Notes under the pieces: generated by a model | The model's input: the letters and a program-made list of their open reading frames with translations, nothing else | Databases searched by the model: none | What the model was told of the DNA's origin: nothing | Position numbers and translations under genes: made by a program | Shown: positions 7,601 to 16,274 of the stretch, in pieces | How positions within the stretch are numbered: the first letter of the stretch is position 1 | Layout: the number at the start of each line of letters is the position of its first letter | Assembly: GCA_004555765.1 (NCBI GenBank) | Contig: SFHG01000016.1 | Location: 1-33,992 of the forward strand | From: Bacteroidales bacterium | Lineage (GTDB): Bacteria; Bacteroidota; Bacteroidia; Bacteroidales; Porphyromonadaceae | Direction: 5' to 3' | DNA: 33,992 bases

Positions 7601-9673
7601 ATGAAGAGCCTCTTTGATGCCACACCGGACGGCGAACGCATAGCCGAGCTCAGGCGGCTTCTCGTGCAGTACGAATACGAGTACTACGTCCTGAACCGCC
7701 CCACGATAAGCGACCGCGAGTTCGACGGCTTGATGCACGAGCTTGAGGCACTCGAGGCCGCACACCCCGAGCTCATCACTCCCGACTCTCCCACACAGAG
7801 GGTGGGGAGCGAGTTCATAGGCGTTGCCGAGTCCAGAGCGGGCGAAAAGGTACCCCACCGGGAGCCTATGCTCTCCCTCTCGAACACCTACAACAAGGGA
7901 GAAGCCGAGGCCTTTATTTCTCGGATGAGAGAAGCAGTCGGAGGAAGTGTCCCGCTCGTCGCGGAGCTCAAATACGACGGGGCTTCCATCTCCGTCACCT
8001 ACGAAAAGGGACTTCTCTCCCGGGCACTGACGCGGGGCGACGGCAAAGTGGGCGAAGACATCACGGCAGCGATACGCGCCATCCCCTCTGTCCCCCTAAG
8101 GCTCAGGAGCGACACCCCGCTCCCCGACATCGTCGAAGTGCGGGGTGAAGTGCTTCTGCCCCGGGACGCGTTCCGTGCGCTCAATCGGAAGCGCGAAGAG
8201 GAGGGACTCCCACTCTTTGCCAATCCCCGCAACGCCGTAGCGGGTACGATCAAAACGAAAGAAAATATCGCCCGTGTCGTCGCGGATCGAAAGCCCACCT
8301 GCATCTTCTATTACCTCCTTTCTCCGGACAAAAGTTGGCTCCCGCCCATGCACCACGATCGCTTGGAGCGGATAAAAGAAATGGGGCTGAGGACCTCGGA
8401 GCATTACCGTATCTGTAAGACTCCGGAAGAGCTCTTTGCTTACATCGACGAATGGGACGAGAGGCGCCACGCCTTGGACGTGGCCACGGACGGCATCGTC
8501 GTCAAGGCAGACGACTATCGGGTGCACGACGAGATCGGTTGGACGGCCAAGTCCCCGAAGTGGGCGATGGCGTACAAGTTTGACGCGGAGGAGGCGGTGA
8601 CGCGCCTTTTGGGGGTGACGTTTCAGACGGCGCGGACGGGCGTAATCACCCCCGTGGCCGAGCTCGATCCGGTTCTCCTCTCCGGCACCACCGTGTCGCG
8701 AGCCTCGCTCCACAACGCGGGTATCATAGAGGAGCTCGGTCTCCGCTATGGCGACTGGGTCACTGTGGAGAAAGGGGGCGAAATCATCCCCAAGATTACG
8801 TCCGTGAAGGTCGATATGCGGGACGACAAAACGGGAGAGCCCGTCCGGATGCCCGAAGTCTGCCCCTCCTGCGGACACCCCACACATCGTCTCGAAGGTA
8901 TGGCGGCCACGATCTGCACAAACGAGTGGGATTGTCCCGCCCAAGTGGAGGGTAAGATCGAGCACTTCGCCTCACGCGGTGCGATGAACATCAATCTCGG
9001 CCCCCAGACCGTTCACCTGCTTGCCGAGAATCTTCGCGTTCACGACCCCTCACGCCTCTATCGTCTCACGGAGGAGGAGCTTCTCACCCTGCCCGGATTC
9101 AAGGAGGCGAAAGCCCGCAACCTCCTCACGAGCTTGGAGGAGAGTAAAAAGACGCCCTTCAATAAAGTCCTCTTTGCCCTCGGCATCAAGCTGGTGGGTG
9201 CCCGCGTGGCGGACAAATTGGCACGGGAATTCGGCTCCATTGACGCCCTTTTCTCTGCATCACCGGAGACGCTCACGGCGCTCGATGAGATCGGACCGAT
9301 GATCGCGGAGAGCATTCGTCTCTACGCCTCCGAGCCCCGGAACCTCGAGATTGTTTCAGAACTGAAAGGGGTGGGCTTGAACCTCTCTTTCGGGGAGGGC
9401 GAAAACGGGCTTCCCGTCCGCGAAAGTTCACTTCTGGAGGGCGAAACGGTCGTCATCAGCGGGGTTTTCTCTTCCATATCGAGGGACGAACTCAAAGAGC
9501 TCCTCACCCGACACGGTGCGAAAACGGGCAGCGGCATCACCGGGAAGACGACCCTTTTCGTCACCGGTGAAAACGTCGGTCCTTCAAAGCTCCAGAAAGC
9601 GGAAGAGCTCGGCATCCGGAGGCTTTCGGAAGAGGAGTTTTTCCGCACCTATCCCGAACTGCGCGGATCTTAA
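7601..9673 (+). CDS. ligA: NAD-dependent DNA ligase LigA
   Basis: A 690-residue ligase that seals nicks during replication and repair using NAD+. In order: the Ia domain binding NMN (residues 1-70, with YEYEYYVLNRPTISDREFD), the adenylation domain with KYDG (K124 is the AMP-accepting lysine), an OB fold, a zinc finger with C421, C424, C439 and C445, helix-hairpin-helix repeats (about 470-600), and a BRCT domain (about 610-690, VISGVFSSISRDEL). The length is normal. Its ATG directly abuts the SIMPL stop. A copy of the four-word repeat separates it from dnaE. Confidence 0.98.
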   Translation: MKSLFDATPDGERIAELRRLLVQYEYEYYVLNRPTISDREFDGLMHELEALEAAHPELITPDSPTQRVGSEFIGVAESRAGEKVPHREPMLSLSNTYNKGEAEAFISRMREAVGGSVPLVAELKYDGASISVTYEKGLLSRALTRGDGKVGEDITAAIRAIPSVPLRLRSDTPLPDIVEVRGEVLLPRDAFRALNRKREEEGLPLFANPRNAVAGTIKTKENIARVVADRKPTCIFYYLLSPDKSWLPPMHHDRLERIKEMGLRTSEHYRICKTPEELFAYIDEWDERRHALDVATDGIVVKADDYRVHDEIGWTAKSPKWAMAYKFDAEEAVTRLLGVTFQTARTGVITPVAELDPVLLSGTTVSRASLHNAGIIEELGLRYGDWVTVEKGGEIIPKITSVKVDMRDDKTGEPVRMPEVCPSCGHPTHRLEGMAATICTNEWDCPAQVEGKIEHFASRGAMNINLGPQTVHLLAENLRVHDPSRLYRLTEEELLTLPGFKEAKARNLLTSLEESKKTPFNKVLFALGIKLVGARVADKLAREFGSIDALFSASPETLTALDEIGPMIAESIRLYASEPRNLEIVSELKGVGLNLSFGEGENGLPVRESSLLEGETVVISGVFSSISRDELKELLTRHGAKTGSGITGKTTLFVTGENVGPSKLQKAEELGIRRLSEEEFFRTYPELRGS

Positions 9674-9697
9674 GCTCCGTGTATGCCGCAACGGCGG

Positions 9698-9777
9698 GGT
9701 ACAGACCAAAAAGACTTTTTGGTACAGACCCAAAACATTTTCCCGCACGGATCGAAAAGATCATCTCGGTACGTGCA
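9698..9777. repeat. Four-word 23-nt-pitch element, copy 3 (ligA-dnaE gap)
   Basis: Words start at 9698 and 9721 (both GGTACAGACC), 9744 (degenerate CGCACGGATC) and 9768 (GGTACGTGCA), spaced 23, 23 and 24 nt. The spacers are purine-rich then T-rich (AAAAAGACTTTTT at 9708-9720). The last word runs into an A-tract 29 nt before dnaE. Confidence 0.85.
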
Positions 9778-9808
9778 AAAAAAACAATTCACTCCCAACT
9801 GCTGACTA

Positions 9809-12800
9809 ATGGACAACCCCAGAGAGATAAAACCTTTCGTACACCTGCACGTCCACTCCTATTACTCCGTCCTCGATGCCCTCTCCCCGGTGAGCAAACT
9901 GGTGGACGCGGCCTACGCGGACGGGCAGCCCGGACTCGCACTCACGGATCACGGCGTGATGTTCGGGATCAAGGAGTTCACCGATTATATCGCCAAGAAG
10001 AACGACCCCGTCACTTCCGCCCTCAAAGAGCTGAAAGGGCGGATTGAGACAGAAGGAGAGACGCCTGAGCTTCTCGAAGAAAAGAAACTCTTGGAGCGAC
10101 AAATCTTCAAGCCCATAATCGGATGCGAAGTCTATTTTGCCAAAGACGGACGCTTCTCCAAGGGAACGAAAAGCCAAGTCGGAGCCGACGGCAAATCGCG
10201 CAACAAAGACTACTACCATCTCATCCTCCTTGCCAAAAACCTCACCGGCTACCACAACCTCGCCAAGCTGGTCAGCAAGGGCTACACCGAAGGCTACCAC
10301 TATAAACCGCGTATCGACCGGGAGCTCCTCGAAGAATTCCACGAAGGGCTCATCGCCACAAGCGCCTGCCTCGGGGGCGAGATTCCCCAGCTCATTATGG
10401 CGGGCGACCTCCATGGGGCGAAAGAGAGCATCCTGTGGTTCAAAAGCCTCTTTGGCGAAGACTATTACCTCGAGCTCCAGAGACACAAGACGGACAAGCC
10501 CCGCGGCAATCGTAACACTTTTCCCAAGCAGGAAGACGTAAACCGCGAGCTCCTTGCCCTCGGTCGGGAACTGGGGGTGAAGTGCGTCGCCACGAACGAC
10601 GTACACTTCGCGGGCGAAGCCGATGCCGAAGCCCACGAAAGGCTCATCTGCATCGGACGCAACCAGACGTTTGAGGATCCCAACCGCTTCCACCCCTACA
10701 CCAAGCAGGAGTGGCTCAAGGGGTACGATCTGATGAAGGAGATTTTCTCGGACGTACCCGACGCCCTCGCAAATACGATGGAGATCTTGGACAAAGTGGA
10801 AGTCTACTCCATCGAGCATGCTCCTCTGATGCCCGACTTCAAGATACCCGAGCCTTTCACTTCGGATGCAGAGTACCTCCGTCATCTCTCCTATGAAGGT
10901 GCCAAAGAGCGCTACGGCGACCCGCTCTCCGACGAGGTGCGGGAGCGTCTCGACTTCGAGCTCGACACCATCATCACGATGGGATTTCCCGGCTACTTCC
11001 TCATCGTGCAGGACTTCATCGCCGCCGCACGCCGTCTCGGTGTCATCGTGGGTCCGGGACGCGGATCCGCCGCAGGCTCCATCGTCTCCTACTGCCTCCG
11101 CATCACCGACCTCGACCCGCTTAAGTACGGTCTTCTCTTCGAGCGGTTCCTGAATCCCGACCGTATCTCGCTCCCCGATATCGACGTCGATTTCGACGAC
11201 GACGGACGGCAGCAGATCCTCGAGTGGGTCACCAATACCTACGGCAAAGACCGCGTCGCCCACATCGTCACCTTCAATACCATGGCCGCCAAAAGCGCCA
11301 TCAAGCAGGTGGGCAAGGTAGTGGGGCTGCCTTTCTCCGAGACCAACGTCCTCTCCAAGCAGATCCCCGACCGCATCGAAGGCGTCAAAAAGATCACCGT
11401 CAAAGCCTCCATCGATAACGTTCCCGAGCTCAAGAGCTACTACGATGCCGGCGGGGACGAATACGAGACCCTCAAGTATGCCATGCAGCTCGAAGGCACC
11501 GTCTCCAACACCGGCGTACACGCCTGCGGTATCATCATCGGCAAACAGCCCATAAGCGACGTCGTCCCCGTATGCACCTCCACGGATAAAGACACCAAGG
11601 AAAAAATCCTCGCCACGCAGTACGAAGGCAGCGTCATCGAGTCGACCGGACTCATCAAGATGGACTTCCTGGGGCTTAAGACCCTTTCGATCATCCGGGA
11701 AGCTTTGCGTAATATCAAACTCTCCACCGGTAAGGAGCTCGACATCGACCGCATACCGCTCGACGACGAACTCACCTACAAACTCTTCCAGGACGGAAAC
11801 ACGCACGCCGTTTTCCAATTTGAATCGCCCGGGATGCAGAAATCCCTCAAGCAGCTGAAGCCTTCCGTCTTCGAGGATCTCATCGCCATGGTCGCACTCT
11901 ACCGACCTGGACCTATGGACAACATCCCCTCTTTCATTGCTCGCAAACACGGGGAAGAGTCCATCGAGTACGATCTCCCGGTGATGGAAGAGTACCTCCG
12001 CGAAACGTACGGCATCACGGTTTACCAGGAGCAGGTCATGCTTCTGTCCCGGGCCATCGCCGGCTTCACACGCGGAGAGAGCGACAACCTCAGGAAGGCT
12101 ATGGGGAAAAAGAAATTCGAAATGATGGCCAAGCTCAAGGTCAAGTTCCTCTCCGGCGGCGAAGCGAACGGCTACAAGGCAGAGATCTTGGAAAAGATCT
12201 GGAAAGAGTGGGAGAAATTCGCCTCCTACGCCTTCAATAAGAGCCACGCCGCGTGCTATGCCTGGGTCGCCTACCAGACGGCCTACCTCAAAGCGCACTA
12301 CCCTGCGGAGTTCCTTGCCGGGGTTATGAGCCGCAACCTCAACGACATCAACGAAATCAGCAAATACATCAAAGAGTGCCAAAAGAACGGCATCTCGGTT
12401 CTCGGTCCCGACATCAACGAGAGCCAAGGCACTTTCTCCGTCAATAAAGAAGGGCAAGTACGCTTCGGGCTCCTCGGCATCAAGGGAATCAATACGAGTA
12501 CGGTCTCGGGCATCCTCAAGGAGCGTGATGAAAACGGCACTTTCTCGGATGTCTATGAGGTTTTTTCGCGCCTACCCGTCTCAGTCGCCTCTCAGAAGAA
12601 AGATTTCGAGATGCTGGTCTACACCGGGGCTTTCGACAGCTTCGGTACATTCACGCGGGAAGACTACCTCGAGGAGACCGACGGCAAGGACGGTCGTTTC
12701 CTTAACGCCCTCATCAAATACAACGAGCGGACGAAAGGTGCCGCACAAGTGGCCACACAGTCGCTCTTTGGCGACGAAGTGATGAATGAAGTCTCCAAGC

Positions 12801-13480
12801 CTGTCCTCGAAGCCCACGCCTCCCCGTGGAGCGACATCGAGCGGCTCAATTACGAGAAACAGTACCTCGGGCTCTACCTCACCGCTTCGCCCTTGGACAA
12901 ATACGCTCTCGTCCTAAGGCACAAGTGCAATATGCACGGTGCCGAGATCGGCAAGTGGGAGGAGTTTGCGGGCAAAGACGTCACCTTTGGCGGCATCGTC
13001 ACCGGAGCAAGAGAGGGTACCGCGAGAAACGGTAATCCCTTCTCCATCATCAAGGTGCAGGATTTCGACGGAGAAGGAGAGCTGCCACTTTTCGGCGAGC
13101 AGTTCGTCAAATACGGCGGCTTCGGTCGCGAAGGGCTCTGCATCCTCGTCAGAGGGCGTGTCAACCCCGCCTACAACGGTACCCGCTTCTACTTCGATGT
13201 CTCTTCCATCAATCTCCTCGACAAGGTCTACAAGGATATGGTCTCCAAAATCCGCATTATGGCGCCCCTTTTTGCGCTCAATGAGGACGAAGCGGCGGAC
13301 GCGATCATCGACACCTTCACTCAAGTGCCGGAGGGGGACATTGAGGTGGAGTTTGTGATCACCGACACCTCCAACGGACTTCAAGTGACGGCAGCACCGC
13401 AGTCGAGACGTCTCCGCATCACTCAGGACATCATCGACCGGCTCACAGCCATCCCCGACATCAGAGTGGAAGTGAACTAA
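9809..13480 (+). CDS. dnaE: DNA polymerase III alpha subunit DnaE
   Basis: A 1223-residue replicative polymerase, the usual size for Bacteroidota. The N-terminal PHP domain opens HLHVHS (residues 12-17) and continues with LTDHG. The polymerase core has the catalytic aspartates in PDIDVDF (456-462), preceded by GPGRGSAAGS. RPGPMDNIPSF and the AYNKSHA-like YAFNKSHAACYAWVAYQTAYLKAHYP follow at about 690-840 in the fingers region. A C-terminal OB fold (VTFGGIVTGAREG) lies near 1050-1110. It extends the leading and lagging strands in the holoenzyme. trxA follows 84 nt downstream, a pairing I recall from other Bacteroidales. The ATG is preceded by the repeat element, and I see no obvious -7 box. 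Confidence 0.98.
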   Translation: MDNPREIKPFVHLHVHSYYSVLDALSPVSKLVDAAYADGQPGLALTDHGVMFGIKEFTDYIAKKNDPVTSALKELKGRIETEGETPELLEEKKLLERQIFKPIIGCEVYFAKDGRFSKGTKSQVGADGKSRNKDYYHLILLAKNLTGYHNLAKLVSKGYTEGYHYKPRIDRELLEEFHEGLIATSACLGGEIPQLIMAGDLHGAKESILWFKSLFGEDYYLELQRHKTDKPRGNRNTFPKQEDVNRELLALGRELGVKCVATNDVHFAGEADAEAHERLICIGRNQTFEDPNRFHPYTKQEWLKGYDLMKEIFSDVPDALANTMEILDKVEVYSIEHAPLMPDFKIPEPFTSDAEYLRHLSYEGAKERYGDPLSDEVRERLDFELDTIITMGFPGYFLIVQDFIAAARRLGVIVGPGRGSAAGSIVSYCLRITDLDPLKYGLLFERFLNPDRISLPDIDVDFDDDGRQQILEWVTNTYGKDRVAHIVTFNTMAAKSAIKQVGKVVGLPFSETNVLSKQIPDRIEGVKKITVKASIDNVPELKSYYDAGGDEYETLKYAMQLEGTVSNTGVHACGIIIGKQPISDVVPVCTSTDKDTKEKILATQYEGSVIESTGLIKMDFLGLKTLSIIREALRNIKLSTGKELDIDRIPLDDELTYKLFQDGNTHAVFQFESPGMQKSLKQLKPSVFEDLIAMVALYRPGPMDNIPSFIARKHGEESIEYDLPVMEEYLRETYGITVYQEQVMLLSRAIAGFTRGESDNLRKAMGKKKFEMMAKLKVKFLSGGEANGYKAEILEKIWKEWEKFASYAFNKSHAACYAWVAYQTAYLKAHYPAEFLAGVMSRNLNDINEISKYIKECQKNGISVLGPDINESQGTFSVNKEGQVRFGLLGIKGINTSTVSGILKERDENGTFSDVYEVFSRLPVSVASQKKDFEMLVYTGAFDSFGTFTREDYLEETDGKDGRFLNALIKYNERTKGAAQVATQSLFGDEVMNEVSKPVLEAHASPWSDIERLNYEKQYLGLYLTASPLDKYALVLRHKCNMHGAEIGKWEEFAGKDVTFGGIVTGAREGTARNGNPFSIIKVQDFDGEGELPLFGEQFVKYGGFGREGLCILVRGRVNPAYNGTRFYFDVSSINLLDKVYKDMVSKIRIMAPLFALNEDEAADAIIDTFTQVPEGDIEVEFVITDTSNGLQVTAAPQSRRLRITQDIIDRLTAIPDIRVEVN

Positions 13481-13564
13481 TCCCACGGAAGGGTTGTTCT
13501 AAGCGTACAGGAAAGAAGAATAGTTTCAGTCATACAAATCATTTTAGTTCAAACACATTAAAAA

Positions 13565-13879
13565 ATGGAATTTACTTTTACAGACGCGAACCTCGCCGAA
13601 GAAATCAAGAAGGGCAACCCCGTAGTCGTAGACTTTTGGGCCGTATGGTGCGGACCCTGCCGTCTCGTGAGCCCGATCATCGAAGAGCTCGCAGGTGAGT
13701 ATGCCGGCAAAGTGACCATCGGCAAACTCAATGTGGACGAAAACGGCGACGCGCCCGCCTTGTACTCCGTGCGCAACATCCCCACAATCCTTTTCTTCAA
13801 GGACGGTCAGCTCGTAGACCGCAAGGTGGGTGCCCAGAGCAAAGAGTCCCTCAAAAAAGCCATCGACGCGCTTCTTTAA
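13565..13879 (+). CDS. trxA: Thioredoxin
   Basis: A 104-residue single-domain cytoplasmic thioredoxin. The active site WCGPC (W28-C32) follows VVVDFWAV, and the cis-proline loop NIPTILFF is present. It reduces protein disulfides (ribonucleotide reductase, peroxiredoxins and others) using thioredoxin reductase, which is not in this window. Length and start are canonical. It sits 84 nt after dnaE in a gap without the repeat element, and a strong terminator follows at 13914-13960, so it probably ends the ligA-dnaE-trxA stretch. Confidence 0.97.
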   Translation: MEFTFTDANLAEEIKKGNPVVVDFWAVWCGPCRLVSPIIEELAGEYAGKVTIGKLNVDENGDAPALYSVRNIPTILFFKDGQLVDRKVGAQSKESLKKAIDALL

Positions 13880-13913
13880 TGAGGCAATAAACCCCTTATG
13901 AAGGGGAAAGGTC

Positions 13914-13960
13914 TCGGTCTGTACCGGAAGAAATTTTGGTACAGACCGATTTTTCTTTTT
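13914..13960 (+). terminator. Intrinsic terminator after trxA
   Basis: A 12-bp stem built on GGTCTGTACC (13916-13925) and GGTACAGACC (13938-13947), with a 12-nt loop, followed by TTTTTCTTTTT. The stem is made from words 1 and 2 of the repeat element. Confidence 0.88.
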
Positions 13961-13995
13961 TAGCCCGTACCGGGAGTATTTTTTTGATCCGTACC
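13916..13995. repeat. Four-word 23-nt-pitch element, copy 4
   Basis: Words start at 13916 (GGTCTGTACC), 13938 (GGTACAGACC), 13962 (AGCCCGTACC) and 13986 (GATCCGTACC), spaced 22, 24 and 24 nt. The first pair forms the trxA terminator. Confidence 0.85.
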
Positions 13996-14024
13996 TTCCT
14001 TCGGAGTCTCTTGGTATTATTCGC

Positions 14025-14032
14025 TAACTTTG
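14025..14032 (+). promoter_or_regulatory. -7 box of the alpha-L-fucosidase gene
   Basis: TAACTTTG matches TAnnTTTG, 35 nt before the chosen ATG at 14068. It argues against the longer open frame that begins at 13936, because that start would lie upstream of the promoter and inside the terminator hairpin. Confidence 0.6.
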
Positions 14033-14067
14033 CACCCGAATACCGAAAACTATATCCTTCATACGCC

Positions 14068-16089
14068 ATGCGTCTCCGCTTCCTTTCCTTTTTGTTTCTG
14101 CTCCTCGCTCCGCTCTCCGCTTTTGCCCAGGCATCCGACTGGTTTGGGGACAAGTACTCGATGTTCATCCACTACGGTCTCTACTCCCTCTTCGGCGGAG
14201 TCTTCGACGGCGAGCCGGTTCGGGAAGGCTATTCGGAACAGATACTCACATTCGGGGTACACTTCTCTGATTGGTATGAGGCGGCAGCGAGGGACTTCGT
14301 GGCAGGTAGCTTCGATGCCGACTCCATTGTGGCTCTGGCCAAAAAAGCCGGTATGAGGAGCATCGTACTCACCGCCAAGCACCACGACGGTTTTTGCCTC
14401 TTCAAGACGGCGACGACGAAGTACAATTCTTTTGACGGCACCCCCGCTCACCGCGACCTCGTCGCCGAGATGGCAGAGGCGTGTCACAGGGCGGGACTCG
14501 GCTTCGGCGTCTACTTCTCCCTCATCGATTGGCACTACCCGTATGCCGTGCCTTTCACCTCCCACAACGCAGACCCCGTCACTTCCGCCCACCACGAGTA
14601 CAATAAGGCACAGGTCACGGAGCTTCTCTCGAACTACGGCACGATCGACGAGATATGGTTCGATATGGGATCCCTCACCGAGCATCAGAGCGCAGAGCTC
14701 TATGCCCTTGTCCACAGCCTGCAACCTCAGTGTATGGTGAGCGGTCGGCTGGGCAACGACTACGCGGACTTCGCCGTTATGCCGGACAATGCCCTCCCGG
14801 ACTATGCGATGGATATGCCGTGGCAGACAGCCGCCAGTATTTTCCCCGAGACTTGGGGCTATCGCTCATGGCAGGATCACTCAACCTCCGCGGAAACCAA
14901 GGCTGCCGAAAAACTCCGAGACCTCATCCACGTCGTCACCGGCGGGGGCAAGTACCTCCTCAATATCGGCCCTATGGGGTCGGGTGCAGTGGTGCCTTAC
15001 GAGCGGGAGGTCTTGGAGCGAATGGGCGCTTTCCTCGATCCCTTGAAAGAAGCGGTCTATGGTACCCGACCCGCACGCTTTGTCCCAAACGCCACCCTTT
15101 CCTCCGACGGCAAAAGTCTCTATCTCTTTGTGGAAAAAGGCACTTCGTCCGTCTCTCTCCCCCGCCTCTCCTCCTCTCCTCTCTCCGCCCGTACCGTCAA
15201 AGGCGGTCTGGAAGTCCCGTTTGAGGTCGCGACCTGTGGCAGTATCGCCCTCACCTCCATACCCGACGAAGGGCTCTACACCGTCGTGTGTCTCCGCTTT
15301 CCTTCGCCCGTGACGGAAGACTTCACCGCCCGCATCCTAAAGGACTCCGTACTTGACGCCCGTAATGCCGAACCCCTCTACACCCATTCCTCGGCAGACT
15401 ACTACGCCTCATTCCGCGCCGTGTCCGGCTACCGCTGGGTGACGAAGCCGAGAGAAAAAGCCACGCTCCACTACACGGAAGCCGAAGCGGGTCACACCGT
15501 CTCCCTCAATGGCGCACGCCTCACCCTCCCTACTTCCAATCCTTCTTTTTATAGACCCGATCTCTCCAAGGTCACTGCCAAGGGGACGTGGGAAAAGGGC
15601 ACTGCGCGGGGGCTTTTCGGCGACTTTGCGCCGGAGAAGGTGCAGTTTGGGAAGACAGACTGCGCGTGGACGGACGAAGTGCGGGACACTCTTGATGTGC
15701 ACCGCGGGATGATGCACCGCCTCACGCTCACGGCGGACGAAGCGATGAATCTACCGGTGCGGTTCGACTTCTCGGACGGTCTCTTTGTGGCGCTTAACGG
15801 TACTCCGGTCGATGCCGCACTCCAAAGGGAAGGGGATGGCACACTCACTCTCCTTCTCCCGCTCCGAAAAGGCGATAACCTCGTCGAAGTCAAGACTTAT
15901 AACCTCACTGCGGGAGCTGAGACCTTTTTCCGGATGATGCCCCTCTCCGAGATAGCGACCTACGAGATGACGCTCGACTTCGACCCCGTGCCACGCGAAA
16001 TGCAGACACTGCTCGTCGAAATCAAGCGTCCCCACGCCCTGCCTTTTGCAGCCCCCGCACACCTCTCCGGCATCAGTCTGACTTTTTGA
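14068..16089 (+). CDS. Secreted alpha-L-fucosidase (GH29)
   Basis: A 673-residue protein from the ATG that opens a clear signal peptide (MRLRFLSFLFLLLAPLSAFAQA). The GH29 barrel follows: WFGDKYSMFIHYGLYS, the LTAKHHDGFCLF motif, and DEIWFDMG, in which D199 fits the catalytic nucleophile. GKYLLNIGPMGSG closes the catalytic domain near residue 310. About 340 further residues are beta-rich, probably accessory carbohydrate-binding-like domains. GH29 enzymes release terminal alpha-L-fucose from host mucins or N-glycans by a retaining mechanism. No SusC/SusD pair is nearby. Its own promoter (14025-14032) and the upstream terminator suggest a monocistronic gene. Confidence 0.93.
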   Translation: MRLRFLSFLFLLLAPLSAFAQASDWFGDKYSMFIHYGLYSLFGGVFDGEPVREGYSEQILTFGVHFSDWYEAAARDFVAGSFDADSIVALAKKAGMRSIVLTAKHHDGFCLFKTATTKYNSFDGTPAHRDLVAEMAEACHRAGLGFGVYFSLIDWHYPYAVPFTSHNADPVTSAHHEYNKAQVTELLSNYGTIDEIWFDMGSLTEHQSAELYALVHSLQPQCMVSGRLGNDYADFAVMPDNALPDYAMDMPWQTAASIFPETWGYRSWQDHSTSAETKAAEKLRDLIHVVTGGGKYLLNIGPMGSGAVVPYEREVLERMGAFLDPLKEAVYGTRPARFVPNATLSSDGKSLYLFVEKGTSSVSLPRLSSSPLSARTVKGGLEVPFEVATCGSIALTSIPDEGLYTVVCLRFPSPVTEDFTARILKDSVLDARNAEPLYTHSSADYYASFRAVSGYRWVTKPREKATLHYTEAEAGHTVSLNGARLTLPTSNPSFYRPDLSKVTAKGTWEKGTARGLFGDFAPEKVQFGKTDCAWTDEVRDTLDVHRGMMHRLTLTADEAMNLPVRFDFSDGLFVALNGTPVDAALQREGDGTLTLLLPLRKGDNLVEVKTYNLTAGAETFFRMMPLSEIATYEMTLDFDPVPREMQTLLVEIKRPHALPFAAPAHLSGISLTF

Positions 16090-16119
16090 CCCCAAAGAGG
16101 GTGTGTCCCGTGTCGTCGA

Positions 16120-16199
16120 GATACGGGGCAAAAGTCGGACGAGACACGGGCCGGAAGTCGAACGAGATACAGGTCAAGAAAAGTGCTTCGGTCTGTACC
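16120..16199. repeat. Four-word element, copy 5, with a true 23-nt tandem repeat
   Basis: Words start at 16120 (GATACGGGGC), 16143 (GACACGGGCC), 16166 (GATACAGGTC) and 16190 (GGTCTGTACC), spaced 23, 23 and 24 nt. Here the spacers are also alike, so 16117-16139, 16140-16162 and 16163-16185 read as three imperfect tandem copies beginning CGAGAYACRGG. An extra word-like GTCCCGTGTC at 16105 can pair with the second copy. Confidence 0.8.
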
Positions 16200-16210
16200 T
16201 CATTTTTTCG

Positions 16211-16218
16211 TAACTTTG
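16211..16218 (+). promoter_or_regulatory. -7 box of mutL
   Basis: TAACTTTG matches TAnnTTTG, directly after the repeat element and 56 nt before the mutL ATG at 16275. Confidence 0.6.
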
Positions 16219-16274
16219 GAGGTAGAACTTTCGACGGCTCCTAACGACCAATTTTCCGAATCCCAACTGATCAA

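Noticed and set aside
9806..12457. 883-codon open frame antisense to dnaE
   Set aside because: It mirrors the codon bias of dnaE, has no recognisable domain, and DnaE on the plus strand is certain. The same holds for long antisense frames over mutL (16353-17666), lacZ (18961-20187) and hydG (28516-29775).
13936..14067. N-terminal extension of the fucosidase
   Set aside because: It would start inside the trxA terminator and upstream of the -7 box at 14025; the ATG at 14068 opens a perfect signal peptide.
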